In this document: positions 17,429-25,928 of the stretch, in pieces
Numbering within the stretch: the stretch's first letter is position 1
Layout: the number at the start of each line of letters is the position of its first letter
Origin: Actinomycetes bacterium
Lineage (GTDB): Bacteria > Actinomycetota > Acidimicrobiia > Acidimicrobiales > Microtrichaceae
Length of the DNA stretch: 64,000 nucleotides
Assembly (NCBI GenBank): GCA_024222295.1
Contig: JAAEPF010000002.1
Location: 372,001 to 436,000 of the forward strand
Direction: 5' to 3'
Made by a program: the position numbers and the translations under genes
Notes under the pieces: generated by a model
What the model was told of the DNA's origin: nothing
The model's input: only the letters and a program-made list of their open reading frames with translations
The model's database searches: none

Positions 17429-18585
17429 AGGAAGCCGCCGGGTCCACGGAACTCGTCCACCAGCTGTGCAACCACATCGCGCGTCGATCCGCCCGATGCC
17501 ACGACCGCCCGCTGCCGGTCGGCCGACGTGCCGCTGGCGGTGACGTCGAGCGCGCTGGCCAGTTCGGGTCCGCAGCCGAGCTCGTCTGCTAGCGGTGCCA
17601 GTTCGCCGATGACCTCCTCGATCAAGGCGACCGCAGGGCGTCGTTCGCCGTCGTCGCCGACCAGGAGTTGGGCCCCGAGCCCGTGACGGCACGCCAGCCA
17701 CTTGTTCTCGGCGCTGACCCAGTCCCGCGGCGCACGCAGCGGCTCTCCTGTGGCCAGGCGTCGTTCCATCTGTACCACGAGACACTGGGCGATGGCGGCG
17801 ACCGCCAGGGTCTCGCGCAACGTGGGGACTGCATCGCACATGCGCAGCTCCACCGTGCCGAACTCCGGGTGTGGCCGGATGTCCCACCAGACCTCTCGAA
17901 TCGATGTGATCACCCCGGCGCGCAGGAGGCCGTGCATGAACGCCTCGAAGTCGGCCCACGACTCGAGGTGTGGAGGAAGCCCGGAGTTGGGCAACGCTTC
18001 GAAGACCTTGGTGCGCGTGCTGGCCAGCGATGTGTCCGCGCCCTCCCAGTAAGGGCTGGAGGCCGACAGTGCCAGCAGCAGCGGAAGCTGTTCGCACAGT
18101 GCCTGGCTGATGGCCACCGCCGCTTCGCCCGATGACACGCCGACGTGGACGTGGATGCCCGCTATGGCGAGGCGCTGAACCGGCCAGCCAAGCCGCCCGA
18201 GGAACGCCTCGTAGCGGTCGCCGGGCGAGACGACCTGGTCCTGCCAGCGGGCGAACGGATGCGTGCCGCTCGACATGAGGTCGAGTCCGTGCGTGGATGC
18301 GATGGCGCCGAGTTCCGAGATGGTGCCGTGAAGGTCATCGCCTGCGTCGGCGACGGTTCCACAGATGCCGGTGATCACCTCGACAGTGGACCGGAACAGC
18401 TCGTGCTTGGCCTTCGGGTGCCCTTCCGGGCGGCCCTTGCCGATGGCCTCCAGGAGTCCGTCGGCGCCCTGCACGAGGTCGCGCGTGTCCGGGTCGACCA
18501 ACCACATCTCCACCTCGACGCCGACGGTGGGCGCGGGGGAGGAGTTGAAGACGATCGGCTGGTCGGCGGACGCGGCTTGTCGCAT
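17425..18585 (-). CDS. GCS2-family carboxylate-amine ligase (YbdK/EgtA-like)
   Basis: The 386-residue ATP-dependent ligase belongs to the glutamate-cysteine ligase type 2 family. Typical blocks are TVGVEVEMWLVD (about residues 20-31), LMSSGTHPFA, AGIHVHVGV and IRPHPEFGTVELRMCDAVP. Family members join glutamate to cysteine or another amine; EgtA does so for ergothioneine. The partner gene is an M20 amidohydrolase. An EgtB-EgtE set is absent from the window, so the product is undefined. The start may be ATG 18585 or GTG 18588; TAGCTT lies 9 or 6 bases upstream. Confidence 0.85.
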   Translation of the reverse strand: MRQAASADQPIVFNSSPAPTVGVEVEMWLVDPDTRDLVQGADGLLEAIGKGRPEGHPKAKHELFRSTVEVITGICGTVADAGDDLHGTISELGAIASTHGLDLMSSGTHPFARWQDQVVSPGDRYEAFLGRLGWPVQRLAIAGIHVHVGVSSGEAAVAISQALCEQLPLLLALSASSPYWEGADTSLASTRTKVFEALPNSGLPPHLESWADFEAFMHGLLRAGVITSIREVWWDIRPHPEFGTVELRMCDAVPTLRETLAVAAIAQCLVVQMERRLATGEPLRAPRDWVSAENKWLACRHGLGAQLLVGDDGERRPAVALIEEVIGELAPLADELGCGPELASALDVTASGTSADRQRAVVASGGSTRDVVAQLVDEFRGPGGFL

Positions 18586-18594
18586 CACCAACCA

Positions 18595-18600
18595 AAGCTA
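18595..18600 (-). promoter_or_regulatory. -10 element TAGCTT of a leaderless promoter
   Basis: On the minus strand TAGCTT precedes GTG 18588 by 6 and ATG 18585 by 9 bases, and probably drives the GCS2-M20 pair. Confidence 0.55.
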
Positions 18601-18631
18601 ACGGGATGGCCGCCCACTGGTTGTGAGCCAC

Positions 18632-18657
18632 AGCCCGGTCGCTGCGCCGGGCGGGCT
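18632..18657 (-). terminator. Hairpin after pckG
   Basis: AGCCCG and CGGGCT form a 6-bp outer stem and the 14-base interior is itself GC-rich and partly self-complementary. It starts 4 bases past the pckG stop on the minus strand. Confidence 0.4.
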
Positions 18658-18661
18658 GCTG

Positions 18662-20464
18662 CTACTCGGACAGGCGGGTGCGCAGGTCTTCCAGCTGTGC
18701 CTTCATGGCCGCGGGCAGGCGCTCGCCGATGAAGTCGTAGTGGTCCTCGATGAGCTCCAACTCTTCCTTCCACGCGTTGTTGTCGACGGTGAGCAGGGTC
18801 TCGAGGTCGGCGTCGGAGAGGTCGAGCCCGTCGAGGTCGAGTGAGTCGGGCGTGGGGACGAGTCCGATCGGGGTCTCCTGCGCGTCGGCGGTGCCGTTGA
18901 CGCGCTCGATGATCCACTTGAGCACACGGCTGTTCTCGCCGAAGCCGGGCCAGATGAACTTGCCGCCCTCGTCCTTGCGGAACCAGTTGACCCAGTAGAC
19001 CTTGGGCAGCTTGTCCTCATCGGTCTTGGCGCCGATCTCCAGGTAGTTGCCGATGTAGTCGCCGACGTTGTAGCCCATGAACGGCAACATGGCGAAGGGG
19101 TCGAAGCGGACCTGGCCGATCGCGCCGGCGGCGGCTGCGGTCTTCTCGGAGCTCATGATCGAGCCCAGGAAGGTGCCGTGGGTCCAGTCGCGGGCCTCGG
19201 TGACCAGCGGCACGTTGGAGGCGCGGCGGCCGCCGAACAGGATCGCCGAGATCGGCACGCCTGCCGGGTCCTCCCACTTGTCCGAGATCGACGGGCACTG
19301 CGAAGCCGGTGCGGTGAAGCGGGCATTCGGGTGCGAGGCCGGGGTCTCGGAGTCGGGAGTCCAGTCGTTGCCCTTCCAATCCGTGAGGTGGGCGGGAGCC
19401 TCGTCGGTCATCTCCTCCCACCAGATGTCGCCGTCGTCGGTCTTGGCGACGTTGGTGAAGATCGAGTTGGCGTTGAGGGACGCCATGGCGTTGTAGTTGG
19501 AGAAGTCGGAGGTACCCGGGGCGACTCCGAAGAAGCCTGCCTCTGGGTTGATGGCGCGCAGGCGGCCGTCGTCACCGAACTTCATCCAGGCGATGTCGTC
19601 GCCCACGGTCTCGACCTTCCAGCCCGGCAGCGTGGGGATGAGCATCGCCATGTTGGTCTTGCCACAGGCGGAGGGGAACGCGGCCGCCACGTACTTCGTC
19701 TCGCCCTCGGGGGGCGTGAGGCCGAGGATCAGCATGTGCTCGGCCATCCAGCCCTCGTCGCGGGCCATGGTGGAGGCGATGCGAAGGGCGAAGCACTTCT
19801 TGCCGAGCAGGGCGTTGCCGCCGTAGCCGGAGCCGTAGGACCAGATCTCGCGGGTCTCGGGGAAGTGCGAGATGAACTTGTTGTCGTTGCAGGGCCACGG
19901 CACGTCGTCTCGCTCGTTGCCCTCGGAATCCACCAGGTGGTAGCCGACGGAGTGCAGGCAGGGCACCCAGTCGCCGTCGCCGAGAGCATCGAGGGCACCC
20001 TGGCCCATGCGGGTCATGATGCGCATGGACACGGCCACGTAGGGGGAGTCGGTGAGCTGCACGCCGATGTGGGCGATGGGGGAGCCGAGCGGACCCATCG
20101 AGAAGGGAACGACGTACATGGTGCGGCCACGCATCGAGCCCCGGTACAGGTCGAGCATCTCGGCCTTGAGCTCGGCCGGCGGGCGCCAATTGTTGGTGGG
20201 GCCTGCATCGATCGCGTTCTCACAGGCGATGAAGGTACGGTCCTCCACGCGGGCGACGTCTGTGGGATCCGAGAGGGCGAGGTAGCTGTTGGGCCGCTTG
20301 GCTTCACTGAGGCGCTCGAAGGTGCCGCTGTCGACGAGCCCCTGGCAGAGACGGTCGTATTCCTCGGCGCTGCCGTCGCACCAGTAGACGTCGTCCGGTT
20401 CGAACACGCCTTCCCAGTGCTCGACCCAGTCCTTCAGCTTCTGGTTGCTGGTAGTTGCTGCCAT
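18662..20464 (-). CDS. pckG: Phosphoenolpyruvate carboxykinase (GTP)
   Basis: The 600-residue cytosolic enzyme converts oxaloacetate and GTP to phosphoenolpyruvate, the first step of gluconeogenesis, and is the GTP-using form normal in actinobacteria. The phosphate-binding loop [15 protein letters not shown] (about residues 261-275) contains the hyper-reactive Cys267; IGDDIAWM-type metal residues appear as [10 protein letters not shown], and [12 protein letters not shown] and [14 protein letters not shown] are also in place. Length matches the family. ATG 20464 is preceded by GAGGGAAC. A frame extension to 20521 is not needed. Confidence 0.95.
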   Translation of the reverse strand: MAATTSNQKLKDWVEHWEGVFEPDDVYWCDGSAEEYDRLCQGLVDSGTFERLSEAKRPNSYLALSDPTDVARVEDRTFIACENAIDAGPTNNWRPPAELKAEMLDLYRGSMRGRTMYVVPFSMGPLGSPIAHIGVQLTDSPYVAVSMRIMTRMGQGALDALGDGDWVPCLHSVGYHLVDSEGNERDDVPWPCNDNKFISHFPETREIWSYGSGYGGNALLGKKCFALRIASTMARDEGWMAEHMLILGLTPPEGETKYVAAAFPSACGKTNMAMLIPTLPGWKVETVGDDIAWMKFGDDGRLRAINPEAGFFGVAPGTSDFSNYNAMASLNANSIFTNVAKTDDGDIWWEEMTDEAPAHLTDWKGNDWTPDSETPASHPNARFTAPASQCPSISDKWEDPAGVPISAILFGGRRASNVPLVTEARDWTHGTFLGSIMSSEKTAAAAGAIGQVRFDPFAMLPFMGYNVGDYIGNYLEIGAKTDEDKLPKVYWVNWFRKDEGGKFIWPGFGENSRVLKWIIERVNGTADAQETPIGLVPTPDSLDLDGLDLSDADLETLLTVDNNAWKEELELIEDHYDFIGERLPAAMKAQLEDLRTRLSE

Positions 20465-20578
20465 GGTTCCCTCATTCCCTGGGTGCCGTATTCCTGGATG
20501 CCTCTGGTTGCCTGCTGGCATGGCCCGGAACTGTTGTCATTTGACGAAATCTGGTCTCGACGTCTTGCCCGCGGTGGG

Positions 20579-20833
20579 TCATCCGCCCTCTGTGAGTGGG
20601 TCCGCATGACCCGCGAAGTCGGGGGTGCCCATGTCGACCTCGGAGCCCAGGCTCAGCTGCGTTGCATGACCTGAGCCGTCGAGCTCGAAGCGGACACGCT
20701 GGCCCTGACGGAGCATTCGGAACACCGATCCCTCCAAGGCGTCCTCGGCGAGCAGGTACTCGCTCAGGTCTTTGTCCGACAGCAGGCTTCCGTCGCCGGT
20801 GGCCGGGTCGTAGGACTTGATGACGCCTTGCAC
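20579..20833 (-). CDS. Cold-shock-domain-like small protein with altered RNP motifs
   Basis: The 84-residue protein begins MQGVIKSYDPATGDGSLL and ends its fold at RVRFELDGSGHATQLSL, the outline of a cold-shock domain (five-stranded OB fold). The nucleic-acid contact motifs differ from the norm: KGFGFI is replaced by TGDGSLL and VFVHFS by EYLLAED, so the aromatic residues that stack on RNA are missing. A typical ribosome binding site (AGGAGAG) precedes GTG 20833. It might bind protein rather than RNA, or bind RNA weakly. The leader contains an 8-bp hairpin. Confidence 0.7.
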   Translation of the reverse strand: MQGVIKSYDPATGDGSLLSDKDLSEYLLAEDALEGSVFRMLRQGQRVRFELDGSGHATQLSLGSEVDMGTPDFAGHADPLTEGG

Positions 20834-20893
20834 CTGATCTCTCCTGGGAGTCGGTCATCTCCGTACCCGGCTGCTGGATCATGCCCCCGGTCG

Positions 20894-20913
20894 GCGATTC
20901 CGGTCGGAATCGC
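20894..20913. other. 8-bp inverted repeat in leader of the cold-shock-like gene
   Basis: GCGATTCC-GGTC-GGAATCGC forms a perfect 8-bp stem with a 4-base loop, about 60 bases upstream of GTG 20833. It could be a leader hairpin controlling expression of the cold-shock-like gene, or a protein-binding site. Confidence 0.45.
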
Positions 20914-21078
20914 GGAGGGCAGAATGCCGCTTGTGAACGGAGTAACAATCTGGTCGTGAGGCTAGCGAGCCTACCGTTTCGCCACAAAGCGGCGAGCGAC
21001 GGATGTCACGGGTTGGGCGGTCGAGCGTCGCCGCATCGCCTCTACTGGAGGGTAACGACGGGTTGGCCCGGACGCGGA

Positions 21079-21103
21079 ACGACGGGCCGCGTCGGCCCGT
21101 CGT
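21079..21103 (-). terminator. Second tandem hairpin after rpmB
   Basis: ACGACGGGCC and GGCCCGTCGT pair as a perfect 10-bp stem over a 5-base loop, 30 bases past the rpmB stop on the minus strand. Confidence 0.6.
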
Positions 21104-21110
21104 GGAAGGT

Positions 21111-21128
21111 GCGGCCACTTGTGGCCGC
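21111..21128 (-). terminator. First tandem hairpin after rpmB
   Basis: GCGGCCAC-TT-GTGGCCGC is a perfect inverted repeat starting 4 bases past the rpmB stop. With the next hairpin it forms a tandem terminator. Confidence 0.6.
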
Positions 21129-21132
21129 AAGG

Positions 21133-21342
21133 TCATGCCTGCGCAGCACGGCGGGCCGGCTTGGTGACCTTGCCCGCCTTGATGCACCTCGTGCACACGT
21201 TCATGCGCCTGGTGGTGGAACCGACCTGCACACGGATGCGCTGGATGTTGGGGTTCCAGCGACGCTTGGTGCGCCTGTGGGAGTGGCTGACGTTCATGCC
21301 GAACGATGGTTTCTTGTCGCAGATCTCGCACACCGAAGCCAT
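21133..21342 (-). CDS. rpmB: Large ribosomal subunit protein bL28
   Basis: The 69-residue bL28 is of the zinc-binding (C+) form: MASVCEICDKKP with C5 and C8, and NVCTRCIKAG with C50 and C53. The family block NVSHSHRRTKRRWNPN is exact. It faces away from the DAK2-like gene and recG. Tandem hairpins follow. The start at ATG 21342 is the family start. Confidence 0.95.
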   Translation of the reverse strand: MASVCEICDKKPSFGMNVSHSHRRTKRRWNPNIQRIRVQVGSTTRRMNVCTRCIKAGKVTKPARRAAQA

Positions 21343-21530
21343 GGCTGCTTTCCTCGGTCAGGTCCCGTGCCTCTGGCAGCGGGGTGGGTTTCGAAACGGG
21401 CCCTGTGCGGAACACCTCAGAGCGCTCCGGGCCGACTGTCCATGTTAGCCCCGGCCGCGGCGGCCGCCCAAGTGGCCAGCGGACGCTCGTCGACGACCCG
21501 GCTTCGAACCCCTCATGTCCGGGGCCTCGG

Positions 21531-21536
21531 TACGAT
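21531..21536 (+). promoter_or_regulatory. -10 element TACGAT of a leaderless promoter
   Basis: TACGAT ends 6 bases before ATG 21543 of the DAK2-like gene. Confidence 0.6.
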
Positions 21537-21542
21537 GGTGAC

Positions 21543-22487
21543 ATGACGGTTCCGGTCGACACGCTCGGTCCGAGCGAATGGTTGGAGGCAGTCACCACGG
21601 CCGCCCGCGTGCTCGAAGACCATGCTGCTGCGCTCGATGCGCTCGGCACTCCTGCGCGTACGGCGTCGGGAGTCGGCTCCGACATGGCCGCGACGCTGTC
21701 GGCAGCGGTTGCCGAGGCGGAAAGCGGCCGCGACTTCGCCTCGGTGTCCGCTGCGATGGTCAATGGCGCCCGCTCTGCAGCCACTGGCCCGTCGGGGCGA
21801 CGCTTGGCAACGCTGCTGGAGGGCATGCGCGACGTGCTGTGCAACGCCGACCAGCTCGACTCGCAGCGGTTTGCCCTGGGCCTCGAGGCGGGAGCGGAGC
21901 TCCTCACCCCTTCGGACGACGGTCGCCATCCGGGCGGCTTCACTGCCGTGGTGGCCGTGGCTGCGGATGCAGCTCTGTCAGACCTCGACCGAGGCTCCGA
22001 GCTCGGTGAGGTCATCCTCTCCGCCGCCGGTGCCGGCATAGAGGAGCTTGAGCGGGGCCCACAGAACGACCCCCGCCTGGCGGCGCGCGGCAGCGTCGAC
22101 CCGGCGGCTGCGGGCATGTTGCTGGTGCTCGACACGCTGGCCAGCATCGTCACGGGCGAGCCCCTGCCGAGTCGCCCCGGGCCGTCCGGGGAGCAGACCG
22201 CCCGGGACTCGTTGCTGCTCTACGACGTGAGCTGCCGGCTCATCCCCGACGGCGCCGACGTCGAGGTAGCGGCCAGTCTCGAGGAGTTGATGGTGGGCAT
22301 GGCCGAGATCCGCACCTGGGACGTCGGTGGCGACTCGTGGACGGTCGCTGTGCGAAGCGCTGTTCCGGGTGCCGTGGTCGAGGCACTCGTCGAGGTCGGC
22401 CGCCCCCGCGAGCTGCGCATCGCGCTTGTCGAAGCCGCAGGCGGCGGCGACGGCCTGGCCGACTCACTCGTCGGCTCCGCCGGGTGA
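21543..22487 (+). CDS. DAK2/FakA-like protein lacking metal-binding Asp residues
   Basis: The 314-residue protein sits in the conserved slot rpmB-DAK2-recG. Weak but ordered matches to the DhaL domain of FakA are visible: SGVGSDMAATL (residues 42-52) where the kinase has DGDTGTNM-x-LT, GARSAATGPSGRRLATLLEG (75-94) where it has GARGNSG-type sequence, and PSDDGRHPGGFTAVV (123-137) where it has the PVEGT-LTV block. The Asp residues that hold magnesium and ATP are gone, and it is shorter than FakA (about 550). I infer a non-catalytic homologue. It is coupled to recG by a GTGA overlap and starts behind TACGAT. Confidence 0.65.
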   Translation: MTVPVDTLGPSEWLEAVTTAARVLEDHAAALDALGTPARTASGVGSDMAATLSAAVAEAESGRDFASVSAAMVNGARSAATGPSGRRLATLLEGMRDVLCNADQLDSQRFALGLEAGAELLTPSDDGRHPGGFTAVVAVAADAALSDLDRGSELGEVILSAAGAGIEELERGPQNDPRLAARGSVDPAAAGMLLVLDTLASIVTGEPLPSRPGPSGEQTARDSLLLYDVSCRLIPDGADVEVAASLEELMVGMAEIRTWDVGGDSWTVAVRSAVPGAVVEALVEVGRPRELRIALVEAAGGGDGLADSLVGSAG

Positions 22488-24652
22488 GCGCACCGGGGGA
22501 CAACGCGGGTCCCATCACGTTGGCCGAACTGTCGGCCATGGGAGTCGACCGTCTCGCGCGTGTAGGGCCGAAGAAGCTCGATGGCCTCGCACAGATGGAG
22601 ATCCGCAGCCTGGCCGACCTGCTCTTCCACTATCCGCGCCGCTACGTGGACCGCACGCGAGAGGCCCGGGTGGCCGACCTTGTGGAGGGCGAGGAGGCAC
22701 TCGTCATCGGCGAGGTGCGCCGCACCGACTCGCGCCGCACCCGCCGGGGCAAGACGATGGTCACGGTTGACGTGCACGACGGTTCGGCCTCCTTGCGCTG
22801 CACGTTCTTCAACCAGCCGTGGCGGGCCCGCCAGCTCGCCCCCGAGGCGGTCACGGGTGAGGTGGCGCTGTTCGGCAAGGTCGAGGTGTTCCGCGGCAAG
22901 CGCCAGATGACCAACCCGGTGGTCGACCTGGTGGGTGACCGCACCGGGCGGCTCGTGCCGATCTACCCACAGTCCGGCAAGGCCGGCCTCAACAGCTGGG
23001 AACTCGGTGCGTGGGTCACCCAGGTGCTCGACCGGTGCCATGCACGCGGTCTGGCCGACCCGGTGCCCGGGGAGCTGCTCGACCGACTCGACCTGATCGA
23101 CCGCGCCGCAGCACTGCGGGCCATCCACGATCCCGAGTCGATGGCCGAGCAGGCTGCAGCGCGCCACCGCCTCGCATTCGATGAGCTGCTTCGCATCCAG
23201 CTGTCGCTCGTGCGCACCAAGCGTCAGATGGAGGCCACTTCCACCGGCATTCGCCATGACGTCGGAGTCGGCGCGGAACCGCTGGTCGGCCGGTTCGTCG
23301 AGGGGCTGCCCTATCCCCTCACGAAGGCCCAGCAGAAGGCGATCGACGAGATCGGCGCCGACATGGCGCGCCCGGTGCCGATGCACCGGCTGCTTCAGGG
23401 CGATGTGGGTGCGGGCAAGACGGTGGTGGCGCTCGCTGCAATGCTCACCGCGGTACAGGGCGGCCACCAGGGTGCGCTCATGGCCCCTACCGAGGTGCTG
23501 GCCGAGCAGCACGCCGAGGGTGTGCGCAAGATGCTCGAAGGCGTGGACCTCGACTCCGACGACAACCTCTTCGGCAGCCGGCCTCTCGTGGTGGCGCTGC
23601 TCACCAACCGCACACCTGCAGCCGAGAGGCGCCGTACCGAAGCGGGGCTGGCGGATGGGTCAGTGGACATCGTGATCGGTACCCACGCCCTCATCCAGGG
23701 CACCATCGAGTTCTCCTCGCTCGGCGTGGCGGTGATCGATGAGCAGCACCGCTTCGGAGTCGAGCAGCGAGCCGCGCTCCGCACCCCGAATCCCGACGGC
23801 ACCGTCGCCGACGTGTTGGTGATGACGGCCACCCCGATCCCGCGCACGGCGGCCATGACTGTCTACGGCGACCTGGACGTGACCGTGCTCGACGAACTGC
23901 CACCCGGCCGCCAGCCCATCCTCACCCGTGTCGCGCACAGCACCGAGGAGGTCGACTCGGCTTGGGATCTGGTCCGCAAGCAAGCGGCCGCCGGACACCG
24001 CACGTTCGTGGTCTGTCCGCTGATAGACGAATCGGAGAAGGTGCAGGCCGCCTCCGCCGAGACGGTCTATGAGGAACTGTCGACCGGCGAGCTGGCTGAC
24101 CTCTCCGTCGGCCTGTTGCACGGGCGCATGAAGTCCGACGAGAAGCACCCGGTAATGGAGGCCTTCCGCAACGGCGGACTTGACGTGCTGGTTGCCACGA
24201 CTGTGGTGGAGGTGGGGGTGGACATCCCCGAGGCCACTGTGATGGTGGTGCTGGATGCCGACCACTTCGGCATCGCACAGCTGCACCAGTTGCGGGGCCG
24301 GGTCGGGCGGGGCAGCCATCCGAGCCACTGCGTGCTGATCGCCCACCACGAGCTGACTCCCGACGGCGAGCAACGCCTCGCGGCCATGGTGCGCACGACC
24401 GACGGGTTCGAACTCGCGGAGGTCGACCTCGAACTACGGGGCGAAGGCACCGTGATGGACACCTCACAGAAAGGCCGCAGCGACCTGAAGCTGGCCTCGT
24501 TGCGCCGCGACCGGCCGCTGGTCGAACAGGCGCGCGCAGTGGCGTTCGACCTGGTGGGCGACGGCACCGGCCTCGATGCCCACCCGCTGCTGGCCGAGGA
24601 GATCGACGTTCTGCTCGCGGACGAGGACGAGGAGTTCCTCACCAAGGGCTGA
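22484..24652 (+). CDS. recG: ATP-dependent DNA helicase RecG
   Basis: The 722-residue helicase remodels stalled replication forks and branch-migrates Holliday junctions. The N-terminal wedge (OB) domain covers about residues 60-160. Walker A is GDVGAGKTVVA (about 306-316), followed by the DEQH box (IDEQHRFG), TATPIPRT and, in the second helicase domain, TVVEVGVDIPEA and LRGRVGRG. Start GTG 22484 overlaps the stop of the DAK2-like gene. A longer frame to 22337 only reads through that gene. Confidence 0.94.
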   Translation: MSAPGDNAGPITLAELSAMGVDRLARVGPKKLDGLAQMEIRSLADLLFHYPRRYVDRTREARVADLVEGEEALVIGEVRRTDSRRTRRGKTMVTVDVHDGSASLRCTFFNQPWRARQLAPEAVTGEVALFGKVEVFRGKRQMTNPVVDLVGDRTGRLVPIYPQSGKAGLNSWELGAWVTQVLDRCHARGLADPVPGELLDRLDLIDRAAALRAIHDPESMAEQAAARHRLAFDELLRIQLSLVRTKRQMEATSTGIRHDVGVGAEPLVGRFVEGLPYPLTKAQQKAIDEIGADMARPVPMHRLLQGDVGAGKTVVALAAMLTAVQGGHQGALMAPTEVLAEQHAEGVRKMLEGVDLDSDDNLFGSRPLVVALLTNRTPAAERRRTEAGLADGSVDIVIGTHALIQGTIEFSSLGVAVIDEQHRFGVEQRAALRTPNPDGTVADVLVMTATPIPRTAAMTVYGDLDVTVLDELPPGRQPILTRVAHSTEEVDSAWDLVRKQAAAGHRTFVVCPLIDESEKVQAASAETVYEELSTGELADLSVGLLHGRMKSDEKHPVMEAFRNGGLDVLVATTVVEVGVDIPEATVMVVLDADHFGIAQLHQLRGRVGRGSHPSHCVLIAHHELTPDGEQRLAAMVRTTDGFELAEVDLELRGEGTVMDTSQKGRSDLKLASLRRDRPLVEQARAVAFDLVGDGTGLDAHPLLAEEIDVLLADEDEEFLTKG

Positions 24653-24670
24653 GGGGCCGGCTCCGCTCAG
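24649..24670. terminator. Hairpin enclosing the recG and OYE stop codons
   Basis: CTGAG and CTCAG pair around a GC-rich 12-base interior. Each arm contains one of the two convergent stop codons. Confidence 0.35.
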
Positions 24671-25866
24671 ACGAGCACACAGCGGGTGCCGGTGTAGATA
24701 CTGGGCATGCACTTGTTGCAGTGCACGCACAGGCCTTCTTCGGCCTCGCCCGCCTCGAACTTCCTCAGCAGCTGTGGGTCGCGCAGCAGAGCGCGGCCGA
24801 TGGCGACCATCTCGAAGCCGTCCTCAACCGCCCGGTCGATGGTGTCGGCGCGGTTGATGCCACCGAGGAGGATCAACGGCATGGACAGAGCCTCGCGGAA
24901 CTGCCTCGCCATCGGCAGCATGTAGGCCTCCTCGAAGGGGTACTCCTTGAGGAAGAGGCCGCCGGCGATCCTGAAGCCCGGGCGCACCATCTTGGGCACC
25001 GCGATCGACATCTCGTCCAGCGGCACCTCGCCACGGAAGAGGTACATGGGGTTCTGAAGCGAACTGCCGCAGGTGAGCTCCAGCGCGTCGAGGTGTCCGT
25101 CGTCCTCGAGGAGGCGGCCGACCTTCACCGATTCGTCCAGCCAGAGGCCGCCGCGCACGCCGTCGTCCATGTTGAGCTTCGCGGTGACCGCCACCTCGTC
25201 GCCCACAGCAGACCGAACAGCCCCTGCTATCTCGCGGCAGAACCTGGCGCGGTTCTCGATCGAGCCACCCCAGCCGTCGTTGCGCTTGTTGAGCTTCGGG
25301 CTCAGGAACTCCGATGGCAGGTATCCGTGGCCGAAGTGCAGCTCGATGGCATCGAAACCGGCTTCGGCCAGCAACCGGGACCCGGCGGCGAAGTCACCGA
25401 TGATCGACCGGATCTCTGTCTCTTCCAGCCCGCGGGTGCGTTGCATCGCAAGAGGTGAGAACACCGGCGACGGGGAAGCGGCCTTCACGCCGATTCCTGC
25501 AGCGACCGCGCCGGCGTGGCCCACCTGTGCGGCCACGAGCGCACCCTCGGCGTGCACGGCGTCGGCCAGGCGGGAGAGGCCGGGCGCGCTCTGTGAGGAC
25601 AGCACCAGCTCGCCGGGTGCACCGCGGGCATCGCGTGACACGGCACAGAACGCGAGAGTGGTCATGGCCACTCCACCGGCGGAGACCTCGCGGTGGAACT
25701 CGATCAGCTCGTCGGAGACCTGGTTCTTCTCGCAGCGGCCCTCGAAGGTCGCGGCCTTGATGACCCGGTTTCGCAGGGTCAGCGGGCCGAGCTCGACCGG
25801 GGTGTTCCAGGTGCCCGGGGCGGGCCGGTTCGTTGTGGGCGGCTCGTTGCTCTTGGCGCTGCTCAT
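24667..25866 (-). CDS. NADH:flavin oxidoreductase, old yellow enzyme family
   Basis: The 399-residue FMN-dependent TIM barrel resembles the N-terminal half of 2,4-dienoyl-CoA reductase. Active-site blocks are HAGAVA (about residues 116-121), HFGHGYLPSEFLSP (catalytic His pair and Tyr) and IENRARF. The C-terminus has CVHCNKCMPSIYTGTRC, a C-x2-C-x2-C-x9-C set that may carry an iron-sulfur cluster. No C-terminal Rossmann domain follows, so it is the stand-alone form. Substrate unknown. ATG 25866 is the start; the gene converges on recG. Confidence 0.88.
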   Translation of the reverse strand: MSSAKSNEPPTTNRPAPGTWNTPVELGPLTLRNRVIKAATFEGRCEKNQVSDELIEFHREVSAGGVAMTTLAFCAVSRDARGAPGELVLSSQSAPGLSRLADAVHAEGALVAAQVGHAGAVAAGIGVKAASPSPVFSPLAMQRTRGLEETEIRSIIGDFAAGSRLLAEAGFDAIELHFGHGYLPSEFLSPKLNKRNDGWGGSIENRARFCREIAGAVRSAVGDEVAVTAKLNMDDGVRGGLWLDESVKVGRLLEDDGHLDALELTCGSSLQNPMYLFRGEVPLDEMSIAVPKMVRPGFRIAGGLFLKEYPFEEAYMLPMARQFREALSMPLILLGGINRADTIDRAVEDGFEMVAIGRALLRDPQLLRKFEAGEAEEGLCVHCNKCMPSIYTGTRCVLV

Positions 25867-25916
25867 CGCAGTTGGAGCCTGTCACACGCGACGCTGGGGA
25901 GCCACGGCGCACCCGG

Positions 25917-25922
25917 TACTGT
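25917..25922 (+). promoter_or_regulatory. -10 element TACTGT of a leaderless promoter
   Basis: TACTGT ends 6 bases before GTG 25929 and singles that codon out over ATG 25927 in another frame. Confidence 0.55.
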
Positions 25923-25928
25923 CCGGAT

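Larger units (their letters stand above)
20834..21132. other. Intergenic stretch between the cold-shock-like gene and rpmB
   Basis: About 300 bases without a convincing gene. It holds the leader of the cold-shock-like gene, an 8-bp tetraloop hairpin (20894-20913), a short GGCT-AGCG-AGCC repeat near 20961-20972, and two strong hairpins just after rpmB. Confidence 0.6.

Noticed and set aside
17429-18097. In-frame extension upstream of the M20 gene
   Set aside because: It lies inside the GCS2 gene in another frame; the GTGA overlap start at 17428 agrees with the family.
19178-20674. 498-codon plus-strand open frame opposite pckG
   Set aside because: It is antisense to a clear pckG and consists of His/Gly/Val-rich repeats produced by complementary codons; no start signal or family motif.
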